From NCBI RefSeq assembly GCF_048771995.1, contig NC_133027.1, positions 10,164,001 to 10,228,000 of the forward strand: a DNA stretch of 64,000 nucleotides. Direction: 5' to 3'. A program made the translations under genes and the position numbers. This document shows positions 13,608 through 26,200 of the stretch, one piece after another. The notes under the pieces are model-generated. The model was not told the origin of the DNA, made no database searches, and saw nothing but the letters and a program-made list of their open reading frames with translations. The DNA comes from Taeniopygia guttata. Taxonomy: Eukaryota > Chordata > Aves > Passeriformes > Estrildidae. How positions within the stretch are numbered: the stretch's first letter is position 1; the number at the start of each line of letters is the position of its first letter.

Positions 13608-13730
13608 GAAATGTTCAAGGTCGGGTTGAACAGGGCTTTCAGCAAGTTGCTGTAGTGGAAGGGGACCTGGAACTGAATAATCTTTAAGGTTCCTCCCAAC
13701 CCAAATGGTTCTGTGATTCTGTTATTCTAA
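13608..13730 (+). mobile_element. CR1 LINE 3' end
   Basis: Sense CR1 tail: GGAAATGTTCAAGGTCGGGTTG, GTAGTGGAAGGGGACCTGG, AATAATCTTTAAGGTTCCTCC and the terminal short repeats GGTTCTGTGATTCTGTTATTCT. The copy is heavily 5'-truncated, about 120 bp. Confidence 0.9.
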
Positions 13731-13914
13731 AAGTCCCCCTATGAGTCCCAGCATCTGAACACTTTGCAGCAGAAGAGCATTTCTGAAGGAAAAGGGCCCA
13801 TACACTCCAGACCTTCACCTCAGCAGGCATCTGTGCACTCGGGTAAATAGGTGAAGAGCCCCTGCTCTGTAAAATGAGGGGAGTACTGTTTGAAGCAGTG
13901 ACCTCACAGCCTGC

Positions 13915-14700
13915 CATGTGCTCCCCGCGGTATTTCAGTCAGCGGCACTGACATGCAGGTACCTGCCGGGACACGGACCCCACGCCCAGCCCCGGGGTGC
14001 TCTGTGCCCCGGAACAATGGAGGACGAGCCAAACTGGGATTGCAAAAGAGACCTGAGCTGCAAAGGAGCCCTGAAATGCTACAGCAGCACGGCAAACAGT
14101 GCTGCAGAGCTTCCCCAGCCAAACCACTCACTGGGTGTTGATGCAGCCACAAAGCACTGGAGGCAGGAGCCTGGAAGAGATCCCCCCGGCCCAGCTCCTG
14201 CAGGGCAGGCTCAGCCCCAGCCCATCATTCCAGAGCAGCTCCTCCTGCCAGTACCGGCACATGGGTGAGCTTTCCATGCAGCCAGCTGTGATTGCAACAC
14301 AATGACTTGCAGTGTATTAAAATCAAGCAAGCAGTTAAATCATTTTTCAAATCAGGTCCTAACATGAGACAGGATACAAAGACAGTTTCACGGAGGAAAC
14401 GAAGGGGGCGGAGGAGAAAGGGAGGAGCTCTCCCGACGTGCTGTAATATAAACCAGCAGCGCACCCGCCTTGGTGGTTACCCGTCTGGTGCTTTGTCAGA
14501 CACACCTGATAACGGGAGGTAAATGCCAGAAGCCCTGGCAAACCGAGAGCCCACCACAAGCCCACAGGGTGACCCATCTCCTGTGTGGCTCACGTACCTC
14601 TGCAGCCTCTGTCCGCCTCAGTGCTGGTGTGCAGCGATGCCTCGTGGTTGCAGGGCTCCATGGGTTTGTGGTGTGTGGGCACAACCCGACCTGAGAGCCC
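13915..14700. other. GC/CpG-enriched islet, possible regulatory region
   Basis: CpG density is clearly above the flanks, especially at 13920-14020 and 14390-14520. Many short overlapping frames on both strands are a consequence of the GC content. No gene is recognised. Confidence 0.5.
14404..14520 (+). promoter_or_regulatory. Candidate TATA-type core promoter with a donor-like site
   Basis: A GC box GGGGGCGG (14404-14411) is followed 36 bp later by TATAAA (14447-14452). At usual spacing the start would fall near 14477. A donor-like GGGAG|GTAAAT has its GT at 14519-14520, allowing a first exon of about 40 bp. All lie in a CpG-enriched stretch. Motifs this short can co-occur by chance, and no coding sequence is assignable downstream. 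Confidence 0.25.
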
Positions 14701-16739
14701 AAGTGTGCAGAGCTGTGCTGCTGGCAGAGACTGTCAATGAAAGCCCATGGTGCCTGCAGCTCCCTGCTCCCCTTCTTGCTGCCTGCCTGCGAAATTTTCC
14801 AGCAGTTCAGCACATCTTTTGTTATTTATTTTCTTGACCTTTGTACAAAAAACAGCCTCTGTGTTTTCTAGTAAAGAGGACACTTGCAAAGAGCTTGCAG
14901 GTATTCACTGGCTCCTGGAGACTCTTTGGGTGCTAACAGAGAGCTAAACAGCTCTGAGCATCCCTCATGCCTGTGAGTGACTGGCTCCAAGGTAATATTT
15001 TGCGGATGTGTGAGTTTTAGTTCACACTATCTAGTACAGGTGCCCAGGAGGGGCTGTAAGACATTGCAATAGCTCTTCACAGACCCTTTTGTTAGATATT
15101 AATGAGTTACCTGACCCTGGCTTCCAGGTCTCCATTCAGTTCTCCCCAGTTCCTCTCAGACAGTGAGAGTTGTGCACCTCTACTGCAGCAGCTGGCCACA
15201 AATATACACTTGTTTTTATAGCAAAGAGATTGAGCCTACTTCCATCCTAGTATGAAATGAAAAGTACCCACTGTTCTCCTTTTTTCAGTCTTGCCTCTGG
15301 CCTCTCCACCATCATTATATGGCAATAAGGACTTTGCTTCAGTCATCTGAAATGCTTTTGCATCCCAAAAATGTGCTTTTCTAATGATGCCCTTCCCGCC
15401 TATCCCCAAAACATTTTTTTTTTAAATTGTGAGTTAGAGTGAGGCCCTGGGACAGACAGGCAGAAACACCCTGGGAAGGAGCAAGGCTCTTCCTTTCCAT
15501 AATTTCATGGGGCAGAGAACATCTAAAGTCCTAGCCTGGCCCCAGGCTAGGGCCCAGAAAAAAATATGGGTGGAGAGCCTGGCTAACACCTGCTGCAACC
15601 CTACCATGTCTGGCAGGTGTTGGAGAGGCTTGGGAAGCCAGACATCCTCTCCATGATGGAATGGGGTTACAAGATCCCATGTCAAATGAAGCTGTGGCTA
15701 ATGCAAGCTGTATCTGGGGCTGCTGTATTGAAACTGCATTGAGTGCTGGGCTCCTGGTGCCACTGAAGCACTCTGCCTTCCCCAAACTTCCTGGGAAGTG
15801 TTTTGAACTTTATTTTTAAAAGTGCAATTAATCACAGAGCAGGCCTTGAAATGAGTCCAAGTGCAATAAAAGCAGCCGAGCAGAGCCTGCTCAGCCCAGT
15901 GAGCATTGTTCACCACGGCCTGACTTCAGGCACCAGGAAACTTCCAGATGTAACTTTGCCGCTCCTGGCTCCTGCAGGAATCTTAAATGCTTCCATCTGT
16001 ACAGGGGAAAGACTTCGGAAAAGCCGCTCTCCCTCTCCTTTTACTTGCATTCTTCCAAGCAGCAAGAGTTATTATCCCACAGCCTCTGCTGGCTTCACCC
16101 TCCTTGATTGAATAGTGCGCCCTGCAAAGGTGCCATTCCTTGCTGCTCCCATCCCTTGGCAGGGAGCATCCTGACAGAGCCCCTCCATCGGGCGAGGACA
16201 GGCCCCTCCATCTGCTCCTGTTCTGCATGTGGTTTACAATACGCTACAGGAAGGCATTTTCTCACGCTATTAAGTTTTCACTAGATGTGGAGGGGGATCA
16301 GGAATGCCTCGGATGGCGTAAAAATTCCCTTCTTGGTTTGGTTATTAGGATCTAGCGGCAGCAGCAGGCAAAATTATAGCCTGCATGAAATCTGAGTATG
16401 CTGCTCTGCCATGGGTGAGGAGTGCACCCCGTCCCCATTTCAGGTACACTCAGAACCTCCTGGGCCAGCCCCAGAGCCTCTTCAGTTCCTCCTCAGGCCT
16501 CCAAATGCAGGAGTAACTTGTACCTGTGCACGCTCCTGTTTATGCCCACAGTCTGAGACAGCTTTTTGGTTAAAGGCCCCAAAATAGCACTTCCAGCTTA
16601 GTTGCTGCCCTGGGGAAGTTGTCTCTCACTCAGTCTGCTGTTTTCTTTGCAAGAAGAGGCTGCTTTTTACTGCATGTTTATCACCTTTTCCTCTTTCCCA
16701 AATACTTCTAATAACAACCATGCACAGGCTCTGTAGATG
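14701..16739. other. Intergenic, nothing recognised
   Basis: Moderate GC; short overlapping frames on both strands (15434-16228) without recognisable domains. AAGTGCAATTAATC near 15820 and AAGTGCAATAAAAG near 15858 resemble homeodomain (Hox/Cdx-type) sites but prove nothing alone. Confidence 0.5.
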
Positions 16740-16985
16740 CTCCTAATCATCCCAGTCACATTTAGCCCTTACAAAGCTCCATGCTGGTACTCTGTGAAGC
16801 ATTAAAAGTGTCTCACAAATGTAAATTAATTGATTTTTTCACTCTCAGAGGATGGAGGTGAGCTGGGACTACACTGCTTTTGCAGATGAGGAAGCTGACA
16901 CAGGAGAGGTCCGTGGCTTCACACAGGGCCACACAAGGGGTGAGTTAGATCAGAAAGCTCTGGCTCTTAAACTGTGCTCAAACCA
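16740..16985 (+). mobile_element. Probable ancient MIR-type SINE fragment
   Basis: The stretch TTTTGCAGATGAGGAAGCTG, ACACAGGAGAGGTCCGTGGC, TTCACACAGGGCCACACAAG and a following CTGGCTCTTAAACTGTGCTC track the core and 3' half of the MIR consensus (CAGATGAGGAAACTGAGGC..., TTGCCCAAGGTCACACAG...). The 5' part before 16870 is too diverged to be sure. MIR copies are known but scarce in birds. Confidence 0.55.
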
Positions 16986-19900
16986 CCAAACGTCAGGGCA
17001 GAGGAAAATGGGAAGGAGTAGGTCCAAACCAGAAGTGAGCAGTGCCCAGGACTATAAATAGTTTAATCTGACACAGCTTTTGTGAAGCTCATGTAAAACA
17101 CAGAAAAGGCTGGTGTTGCCCTGGGGTTTATGGCTGTGTTTCTTTCCACAACCCTGCAGATCACTCAGCCCCCCAGTGCCCAGATGAGTCCTGGAAATGA
17201 AAGCCCAGCAAAGCAGTTTGTGACCACACAGACCTTGTCTGTGGCCAGGGCTTTGGGTGCTATCACAACAAAACCAGTAACAAAGTACAGCTGCTCAAAA
17301 GCAAACCTACACACAAGGCCTTGGAATAGTGGAGCAGGGGAGAGAGGAATGGAGACGCTTGACAAGAGGAGCTCTGGTAATCCAGGATCTCTGGGGGAAG
17401 GTAAAATGCAGAACTGTCTGCAGTATGACTGGATGTGTTTGCACCCAAACACAGAGTGGTTGTGTTCAGAGATGTAACTGCCTGCTCTGTGCTCCTGGCT
17501 GGGAATAAACCAAAGCCCTGCTTTTTGGAGAGGGGGGAATGTGACTCAGCATGGAGGAGCTCCAGTCATCCTGCCAGCATGCCAGAGCTGCTGTCCTCAG
17601 GCTGTACATGCCCCTGGGCCACATCTTAGGAGAGGAGGGATGTTTTCATGGACACTGTGCCAGAGCAGAGGCAGGATGCAGAGACATACAAGTTACTCAT
17701 CCTGGCTTAAACCCCACAGGATGTCTCAAGTGACTGAGCTGTAGGCTGAAATAGAGACTTAAACTATCAGTTTGTGTATTTTGGCAATAAGTCTTTGTCC
17801 ACAGGGAGGGCCAACAAGTAGATAACCCCAAATGACAGCAGAAAAAGCTGCCAGATGGAGTTGTCTGTTCCTGAGGGATTTTGGCATCACTAGTGGCTGT
17901 CAATGCCCAGACCCTATTATGGAAATATCAGAGCAGAGAAATTGTGGTCACAGGAGGAACAATGCTTATTTTTTGCTCATCTGTGTTGGGTGATTTTTGT
18001 AGCTGTTTATAAAATTCTGAAATAAAGAAATTTCTGTCTTCTTCATTTTTCTGCCAGGGCAGCTTCTGTTTCTGAGAACAGTCCCCAGATGGGGAGCACT
18101 GGAAATGAGATGTGAAATGAGAACTCAGATTTCACATTAGAATCAGAAATTAGGAACAACAGTTAGCTCACCTCTCCACTTTCTATGCAAGACAAATTAA
18201 TTCCCTCAAATTTTCAATGCTTTCAGTGTTATTTGCTTAATCTGATGGAACATATTTTTTATTAGGAAATTAAAATGTTGTAGCATGATTCATCAGGAAG
18301 CAGATAAAATATATTTAAGGAACTATGTTAAATTATTGTATGTCTGAGCATGTATAATAAAGCAAGGATTTTAATATCCAATTTATACAGAAGGTTGTAA
18401 GAGATTTATTGGACCAGACATTCTAATGCATGTTAATTTTGGGTGTAATAACAGAAATGCAAAGCAAATTGGAAGACAACACCTGTGACAGTTGTGACAT
18501 AGTGGAAATAATTAAACACTACCCATTAAAGCTGAGCAAAGAGAAAGGAAACTGAGAAGTCAGGAAGATGATACCACAGAAGAAGAGAATGAGCTGTTGC
18601 TCCTCCAGAATCAGACATGGTTTCTGTCTTTGCCATTTCTTAGCTCATTACCCCTAGAACAGGCTCCAGCTGTAGTGCATTGATTTAGCAGTCAGCCATC
18701 CTATTTCACAGCTACCTTCTCATCAAGTCTTTCATTAGAAACAAAATCAAAACCACTTGTGATAGCTCTGTTAACTGCCAGCAATCTGCTGACTGGGTTT
18801 GGAAGCCATCACCCTCACCTTCCAGGCTGTAAGGTTTTCCTCGCTTGTTTGCCATTTTCCTTGGATTCTTGCTCTGTTTTCACCCATATATCCAACAGTA
18901 TCACAGACAGCAGTTCCTCCACAGTTGCACAGACTGCTGTCCCAAGGGGGCTCACTAATATCTGTGTAGAGTAGGCAGGATTATGATGTTTTGAATGCTT
19001 TCTAGTGCTGGTTTTATTTACAGCGCTCCTCGTTTCAACGATTACTTGTGATTTCTTGTGACTGATAGTGTTACAGATGTTGCACTGGAGCTGTGATGGC
19101 AGCTGGAGCATACAATGTGAGAAATGAAATTCTGTTTAAAGCTCCTGCAGTAATCCAGGAAAATAATATTCATTTGCCTCCCTCCCATTCCATTCAAATA
19201 CATATATGTGGACACTATGGCCAGATGGCAGCCTGTACAACATTTATTTCTGCAGCTCTCTGAGATACTTTACAGGAGAATTTCTTTAGGATCCACATCG
19301 AATGTTGTTGCTATACTAAACTTGTTCAGCTGGCCTGATTCCCTCTGGTCAGATATGTATAAGGGTATGTTTCAAACTTTTTTTCATGGGAAAAAAAAAG
19401 GTAAATAAAAAAAAAGAGAAAAATACATCCTAGCTTATTGCTGTATTCTGCAAAGGTCTGTTCTCTTCACCAGGGTTTACTTTGGCTGACTAGAGTGTGC
19501 ATATCTGCCTGTGGGTGTCATTTCCAAGCATGTTTGCTGTTCAAATGATCAGCATCTGATCCTTCCCTATACAGAATTCTGGTTCCAATGATCTTTTTAG
19601 AAGTGGGAGAGAAATAAAAATGTGACTCAAACATCACAGTGCCTTGTATAAAAGTACCCTATGTCCAAGCTTCAGGACCTGACTCTTCCTGCATCGGGGC
19701 AAACGAAATGACATGCATAAAAATCCGGACCTAATTCTCTAGGTTATAAACCCACAAAACCTGGGGTTTTCTAAGCTTAGTAAAATCTTTCATTATCTCT
19801 TCCAGGGGACGGTTCCTATGGATTATTGAGCAATTCAGTTGCTCAGGAAGCCTAACAAAGTGCTAGAGCCCCTCAGCCCTGAGGTACCTGTGCAAAGGGT

Positions 19901-20509
19901 TCCTCATCTGCTCAGGCACTCCCTGCTGTGAGATGACAGGTTCTCTGCTATTGCCCAAGTCCTTTTCATCGAGGGCTGTCAACAGCATGTGTTTGTTTGC
20001 CCAAACCAGCTGGGCTCTCAGGCTACACCTAACTCACTCAGGCTGCATCAAAGACTCGTGGCATCCTTCTCCAGTAAATGTGAGGGGATGCTGGTGCAGT
20101 AGGAGCCCCTTTTGCTTAGAGACCTTGAGAAACTCAAAGGTAATATAGGGTGACGAGTGCTGAGGACCCAGACACGAGTTAAGAACAGAGTTTACCTCCA
20201 TAACATAGAGCTCTATTATTATAGCAAAAATAAATAATAATAGCAACCACAATAAAAGCTGTGACTAGGACAAAAGTGTTGATTCATGCCAACATCCTCA
20301 GGATACATAAATGTATATACACACACACACATACAAGCACACTCTTGAGCCTGCAGGTACCAAAGTTGCATAGATAAATATCCAGATAGTTGTCACATGC
20401 ATTTTACTTCTGTAGCACTTCCCTGTCAAGGATCTCGGGGACCTTTGTGGACATCCACAAACAGTTGAAGTGAATAAATATTGAATGTGCATCTCCAGTG
20501 AGGAAATCC
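16986..20509. other. Intergenic, nothing recognised
   Basis: Unique AT-rich sequence. The only repeat seen is the short AC run near 20320. Confidence 0.6.
20319..20330 (+). repeat. (AC)6 short microsatellite
   Basis: Six AC units after TATAT, followed by ATACAAGCACAC. Confidence 0.85.
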
Positions 20510-20582
20510 TGACCCTGCTCTGAGCAGGGATGTTGAACCAGATGGTCTCCAGAGCCCTTCTATCTGCAATGATTCTGTGAAA
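20510..20582 (+). mobile_element. CR1 LINE 3' end fragment
   Basis: CTGCTCTGAGCAGGGATGTTG, ACCAGATGGTCTCCAGAG and the terminal ATGATTCTGTGA match the sense tail of a CR1 subfamily. Another CR1 tail lies 170 bp downstream. Confidence 0.82.
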
Positions 20583-20749
20583 CAGCCTTAAACAACATGG
20601 AAAATCTGGGTTAGGATCAGATCCTTTGAGTCAGCTCTGAGCACACCATTCATCAGACCACTTCTTAGGACTTAGATGGGTGGAAGAAGTAGTTCTCCTC
20701 TAAGAATATTACCATCAGGAATTTTATGCTGATCCCAACTACTACCTTA

Positions 20750-20804
20750 TAAGGAAGTTGGACTTCGATGATCCTTGAAGGTTCCTTTTTATTGTATGAT
20801 TTCT
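20750..20804 (+). mobile_element. CR1 LINE 3' end fragment
   Basis: AAGTTGGACTTCGATGATCC, TTGAAGGTTCCTTTT and TTGTATGATTTCT follow the last 55 bp of CR1 in the sense direction. It is a short, diverged copy. Confidence 0.65.
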
Positions 20805-23176
20805 AAAGCTTGTAAAACTTCATCTTTTTTCAAAGTCTTAGAAAAATTATACTCAACAAGGCAAAGTTCCTTCTTTGCATGAGTGTTTCCAAAGATCTCA
20901 GTCCTTGACTTGCTTCTAGTTGAATCCATGAGAAAAAAATTAACAAGTTAATTCAAAAGAACTTGAGTTAGGTTGGTACATGGAAAATTCCACCATGTTG
21001 CTTTTAGTGAATAATGACTCTAATTGATAATAATCAATTTTCTCTTTTGGTGCAGTGGTGTACTCAGGTTAAATGATTGTTACTCGGTACAGAGACAGCT
21101 ATAACTGGTATGTTCAGTGCTAGGTCAGGTGGCACTGGATCTATTTTTCCTCTGTTCTCCAAATGGCAGTGCACAAATCCCTTGCACATTCATATCCACA
21201 TAGCCCAAAATTACTTGAGCCCATCACTCTTCAAGTAGCACTGGCCCATGTGGTTGCATGAGATTATTCTGATTATGTCTGTTCCATCAGATCATTTATG
21301 TTGTCCTTTTTGTCTCCTGTGTTGTCCTTTTACAGGGCTTCCTCACTGCAGCTTCTCTTCCTTTGCACACTGCATACCTTGTTTAGATAAGATATTCAGA
21401 TTTGGATATCTTAGTCAGCTTCCATGATATTTAGCTCCACAAAACCTTCTGGTAAGGCAAATCAAGCTGCTTGCCTTAGTGGTTTAGTTCATCCCTGTCA
21501 TAAAACTTAAGCCTGGTGTGATGGAGGTGTGTGGGGTAATGGGACAAGGCAGTTGAGAAAATGCAGACTGGGAGAGGTATGTCCCTGCTGAGAATATTTC
21601 ATTCACCATTCATGGGGAAGAAAGGTCACTGAGACTGAGCCATAAAGTGGATGAATTGCCCAGGCAAGATATACAGACACCAGAGGTCATACATTAAGTA
21701 TGACACTTTTTATGAAACTCATTTAATGGGGGGTTCTGTATATCCTAAATCTTATTTTTCTTCTGACACAGGAAAATTCCCTTAGGCTACCAGCATCAGC
21801 TGTTCTCTGTTATGCTGCCATCTGTTATGTAAAATAACTAGAATTCCTTTTTTTCTCCTTCCCTCATGGCTTTCCTGTTTTCCAGCTTTGGTCAGTTTTG
21901 TCTTTTTGGCTTTCTTTTATGATGCAAAAGAGCTTTTTACTTGTTAAATAAATAAAATACTGCCAGAAATACTTAAATTATTTATCTTTACATATAAAAT
22001 GCATTATTTTGTTTTTACAGTAGTCATTTGAGAAATACCCATTGCTTTGCTTTCTAGTTGCTGACTTAAATCACAATGTGTTCCAGAGTGTATGGGGCAT
22101 TGATGCTGGGAGTTGAGGCAAGTCTCCTGTGATGGTGTGGTGGTGTATTTCAGATCCAAATCCAGATTCAGGCTTTAAACATTTTCAAAATGGAAATGTT
22201 ACTGAATTAAGGGTTTGGATTCAGAATTTTCATTCATTAAAGATCCAATGCTAAAATTAGTGGGCCAAGAATTAAATATATGTAATATTTATACTGCCAG
22301 GGTGCTCCATAGATGGCATTTAAGTCTTTGGTGTCTTCTTAGGTTGATATGGACTTTGGAAATATGTGAAACATGCTGTAAAGCAGACTGCACAGTTGTA
22401 TTGTTATCTTATTTTAACTCTTTTCTTAAAATTTTAGCTGTTCTTTGTTTTTTTTCTGGTAAGCCTCAAACAATTTTTAGGGCAACCCCTCAGCACATTT
22501 CCCTGTGCAGACTATACATTCACTGTTTCTCTGAAACTGAATAAATAATCATGTACATGTAGGAAAATCAAATTCTATCTGACCAAAGGGGTTTTACAGA
22601 AAAATTACTCTTCTGCAGATTTTCAGATGACTGTAGTAAATCCAGGGTTCAACAGTCTATACTGCCCTCAGAAGACAGCAGATGCTGTGATGCAATGTCT
22701 ATCTCTCCAGCTCCCCTTCCCCCTGGGGGTCTGGGCAGCTCCCTCTGTTCCCTCAGCTGGTGGAAATCATCTTGGAGTCTGCAAACTCTCTGCATCACCA
22801 GTCTCTTTATAAGTTTTTACTTTATAAACGTAAGGGACAGTGGAGCTTTTCTGTATGCTAACCTCAATTTTGAGCTCTATTTCCAGGAAGAGGGAAAATG
22901 TGATGGCATGGGACCAGCCACAGGAAATTACTGATCCTCTGCTGTTATAAAAGGGACAAAAAGAGAAAAGGTGTTCACTGCCTGGTGCAAAATAGCTCTT
23001 CAGTGAACTTTTGTGGGGGAGCTGGGAGGGAAAAGGCTGAGGTTTCTTCTTGGAGCTGATCAAGGAGAAGTAGAGAGGACTGGCAGGATCTGCTTTCACT
23101 GGGGACTGTTGTGTCTGCTGGCCTCCAGCAGATGAGCTGCTGATTCATAACTTTATGCATTCCTAAACCATCCACA

Positions 23177-23215
<39 letters not shown>

Positions 23216-26200
23216 TCTTTCAGAAGAAAAGCCACAAAACTCACACAAAGCCTGTTTCTATGTATAGGTACTAACTCTATTTAAGTGATCAAGTTATCCT
23301 GCCGAGGAACTGTGACTGTTCTAAGGGCCAGCAGCAATGGGCTTTTGGGCTTCTGCTTTCATGAAGGACTAAGAGACAGAGATGGTCTGATACCAATTCA
23401 ATTCAGATATGTAAATTTTGTTACTTAGGTCTCAGCTCTTCTGAGACTCCATTAAAGTCATTAGAGGCAAAATAGGAAGTTGGAGGAAAATTCTCTTCTT
23501 ATCTAACTTTGACAGTTGCCTTTGAATGAGAAAAATACCCCCCTCTGCACGCTTCTTTGATGACACAGAAGGCAGAGGGAAGCTAAAAACAACTTTTACA
23601 CATTGAAATTTAAGTGAAGCTGCTTCCACCTGGAGTCTGTGCCTGATGTGTTCCAGGAGGAGCCTGTGGAGACACAGCAAAGCTGAAAGCTGGCAAGCAG
23701 TGAGCTGACACTGAGCACAGCAGACTGGGAAGTGACCATGGAGATGTTGACCAGATCAGTGGTACCACCACAGACACAACCGAAGTTGCTTAAGCTCTCT
23801 GTCAGATGCCAGTCAGACAGAACCAAATGCAGCTGCACAGAGTTGTCACTCACTAAGGTCCCCTGGGGCAAAGAAGCAGTGTATTTTAGAAGTTCTTCTG
23901 CTGGAGTATCCAGCATGGAGGATGTGTGGGAATTACCCAGACGTCAGTCTTGTAGCAACACATGGTAGACTGAAGATATTTCCCTCTTTTGTAAGAAATC
24001 ATGCTTTCTTGGATCAGTTGGGGAAATTAGCAATAAATAATGGCTTTGACCATTATGCCTTTAAGGCTACTAAATATGGGGGAAATTACATACATGCAGT
24101 TTTTACTCTATGCAAGACCTCTAAGAAGGGGCTACACATGGTACATTTACTACATTATTTTACAGGAATTCTCTGGTTAGGAAACTGCAGGACAGCTGTA
24201 AATAGTAAGTTACCCAAGTCACGGGACAGTGGAGTTTGTTCCATGAGATGTGTCTTCTGGGGGCTTTAAAGGGAGTTTATAGAGGTTAGTATATTAGGAA
24301 ATTTGAGCCAGGACACTGAGCTAAACCTTTCTGTTACATGACAGGCACACTCAGCACTGTGGTGAGTTGCTGAAACTCCCCAGTCATGACTGCACAGTAT
24401 GTTCAGTATCACTAACAGAAATAAGGGATTTATCAGTGGCAGAAATCCCAATAACTCATCCTGTCTGCCACTTCAGAATGATATATGCTCAGATTTCTTC
24501 TTCTTCCACGGACTTGCAGCCACCTTCAGGGATGGGACAAGAGCAGCTGTTCAAACACTGTGTAGCAACCCTAAACCATGCAAGGAAGTGGAAAGATTTA
24601 TCATTACTCTTCATCTCCAAGGAATTCCTGGAAGATGGTGGAAATTTCTTTTCATCCCCAAGTATACCATGTCTCTTCTGACAAAGGTATGCCATGGTAT
24701 CTCTAGTGTCCCAGCACATTTGACTTCTTTTTTTGTGCCCACCAAAGGAAGGACCCACCATTGCAAGGCTCATGGAAGAAGAAATATTGAGTTTTCAGCT
24801 CAATTTTAATAAATTGAGAAGAAGTGAGTGTTATGAGTGAGAAAGCCTCATTTAATGGGAGTACTGAAATCCACATGCTCTGAATTTTATTTTTTCCTAA
24901 TCTCCCTGAAAATAAGGAGAATGCAGAAGAGTTTATGTAGAAATCTATGCAGAACTCCTTTTGCTTATGTCCATTTCTGACTCTCTTGTTGACACATCAC
25001 TTGATGCCCTTCTGTACAACCAATTTTTTTGTCTCCAAAAAGGAAGTAGAAGAGGTGTTCCCATGTGATTATTTTCAGGAAAATAGTCCCAATTTGATGA
25101 TATTGTAGGCATATTTATCTAATTATGTTTTTCTAGATGTGTTAAAGAACTATCCTGAGAAGTGCACTCAAAGGAAATGTACATGATCACACAGGTAACA
25201 CATCTAGCATTGCACTGGGAAGGATTGCAGTTAATTTAGTTAAAACTCAGACACAGGGCTGGGCTGGCAGGACTCTCTGCTTTGTTCAGGGTGCAGGAGT
25301 GGCTCCAGAGCCCTCAAAGCACAAAGAAAATCAGAAACAAGGTAGCTCTGCTGCATCTTCATGATCCAGACACACTGTGCTAGTGATGTCTATCGCCCAT
25401 GTCACAGAGGTAAAGGGTTTGATCCTTCAGCTGGACTCTCTTACACAGGCTCCCCAACACCAGAGCAGAGTAGCTAAAAGTGAAAACCTATCTGAGCCTT
25501 CATGCATCTTTAATTTTGGACAATGAAGCCTCTATCTCTGCTTGAGAGATCCAATATTGCTCCTGGCATGGATTTAAGCAGCTGTAATGTCAAGGATTTA
25601 CAAAAATTCAAGCAGCAGAGTATAGCCCAGGGCTTCAGCAAGCACAGTTTAAATGGTATAGTTAGGTATTTACTGAGATGTTTCTTGGTGTAAATTGTAT
25701 TACCTGTTCTTCACACTTGCTTACAGCCTTTGTTAGCAGAGACAAATGGTACGGTCATAAGTCCTATTGAAACATTCAATCTACTTTTAATGCTGGGCTA
25801 GTAAATCCATAAATGCCATTTTCAAACCTTTACATGGAATAGGAGCTGTTTATTATGACCCAGGTCCATTGCACCTCACATGTTTTTCAGGTATGGCCCA
25901 CAGAAATGCAGCCTGGAAGTGCAAAGGAGCAGGGCTGTCCTGGCAGACTGCACAATGCCTTGCTGAAGACTTCTTTCCTCCCTCTTGTCTATCTGGACAG
26001 CAGCCTCTCCCCAGGTGGGGTATCTCCCTTGTTCATATCAGGTGGTCCCAATGCAGACCAAAGTCTGTGAGCATTTCTCTAACATACACATATAAAACAT
26101 TTTCAGAGGAATAATAGGACACTTGAAAATGAGAATTGCTTTTCCTTTTTGAGCTCCCTGCAATGGGAGATGTTTACCAATCTACAAGGAGCCAACAGCT

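Noticed and set aside
23922-24809. 115- and 136-codon plus frames in AT-rich DNA
   Set aside because: No domain, no splice-site pattern, no similarity to a retroelement protein that I could defend.
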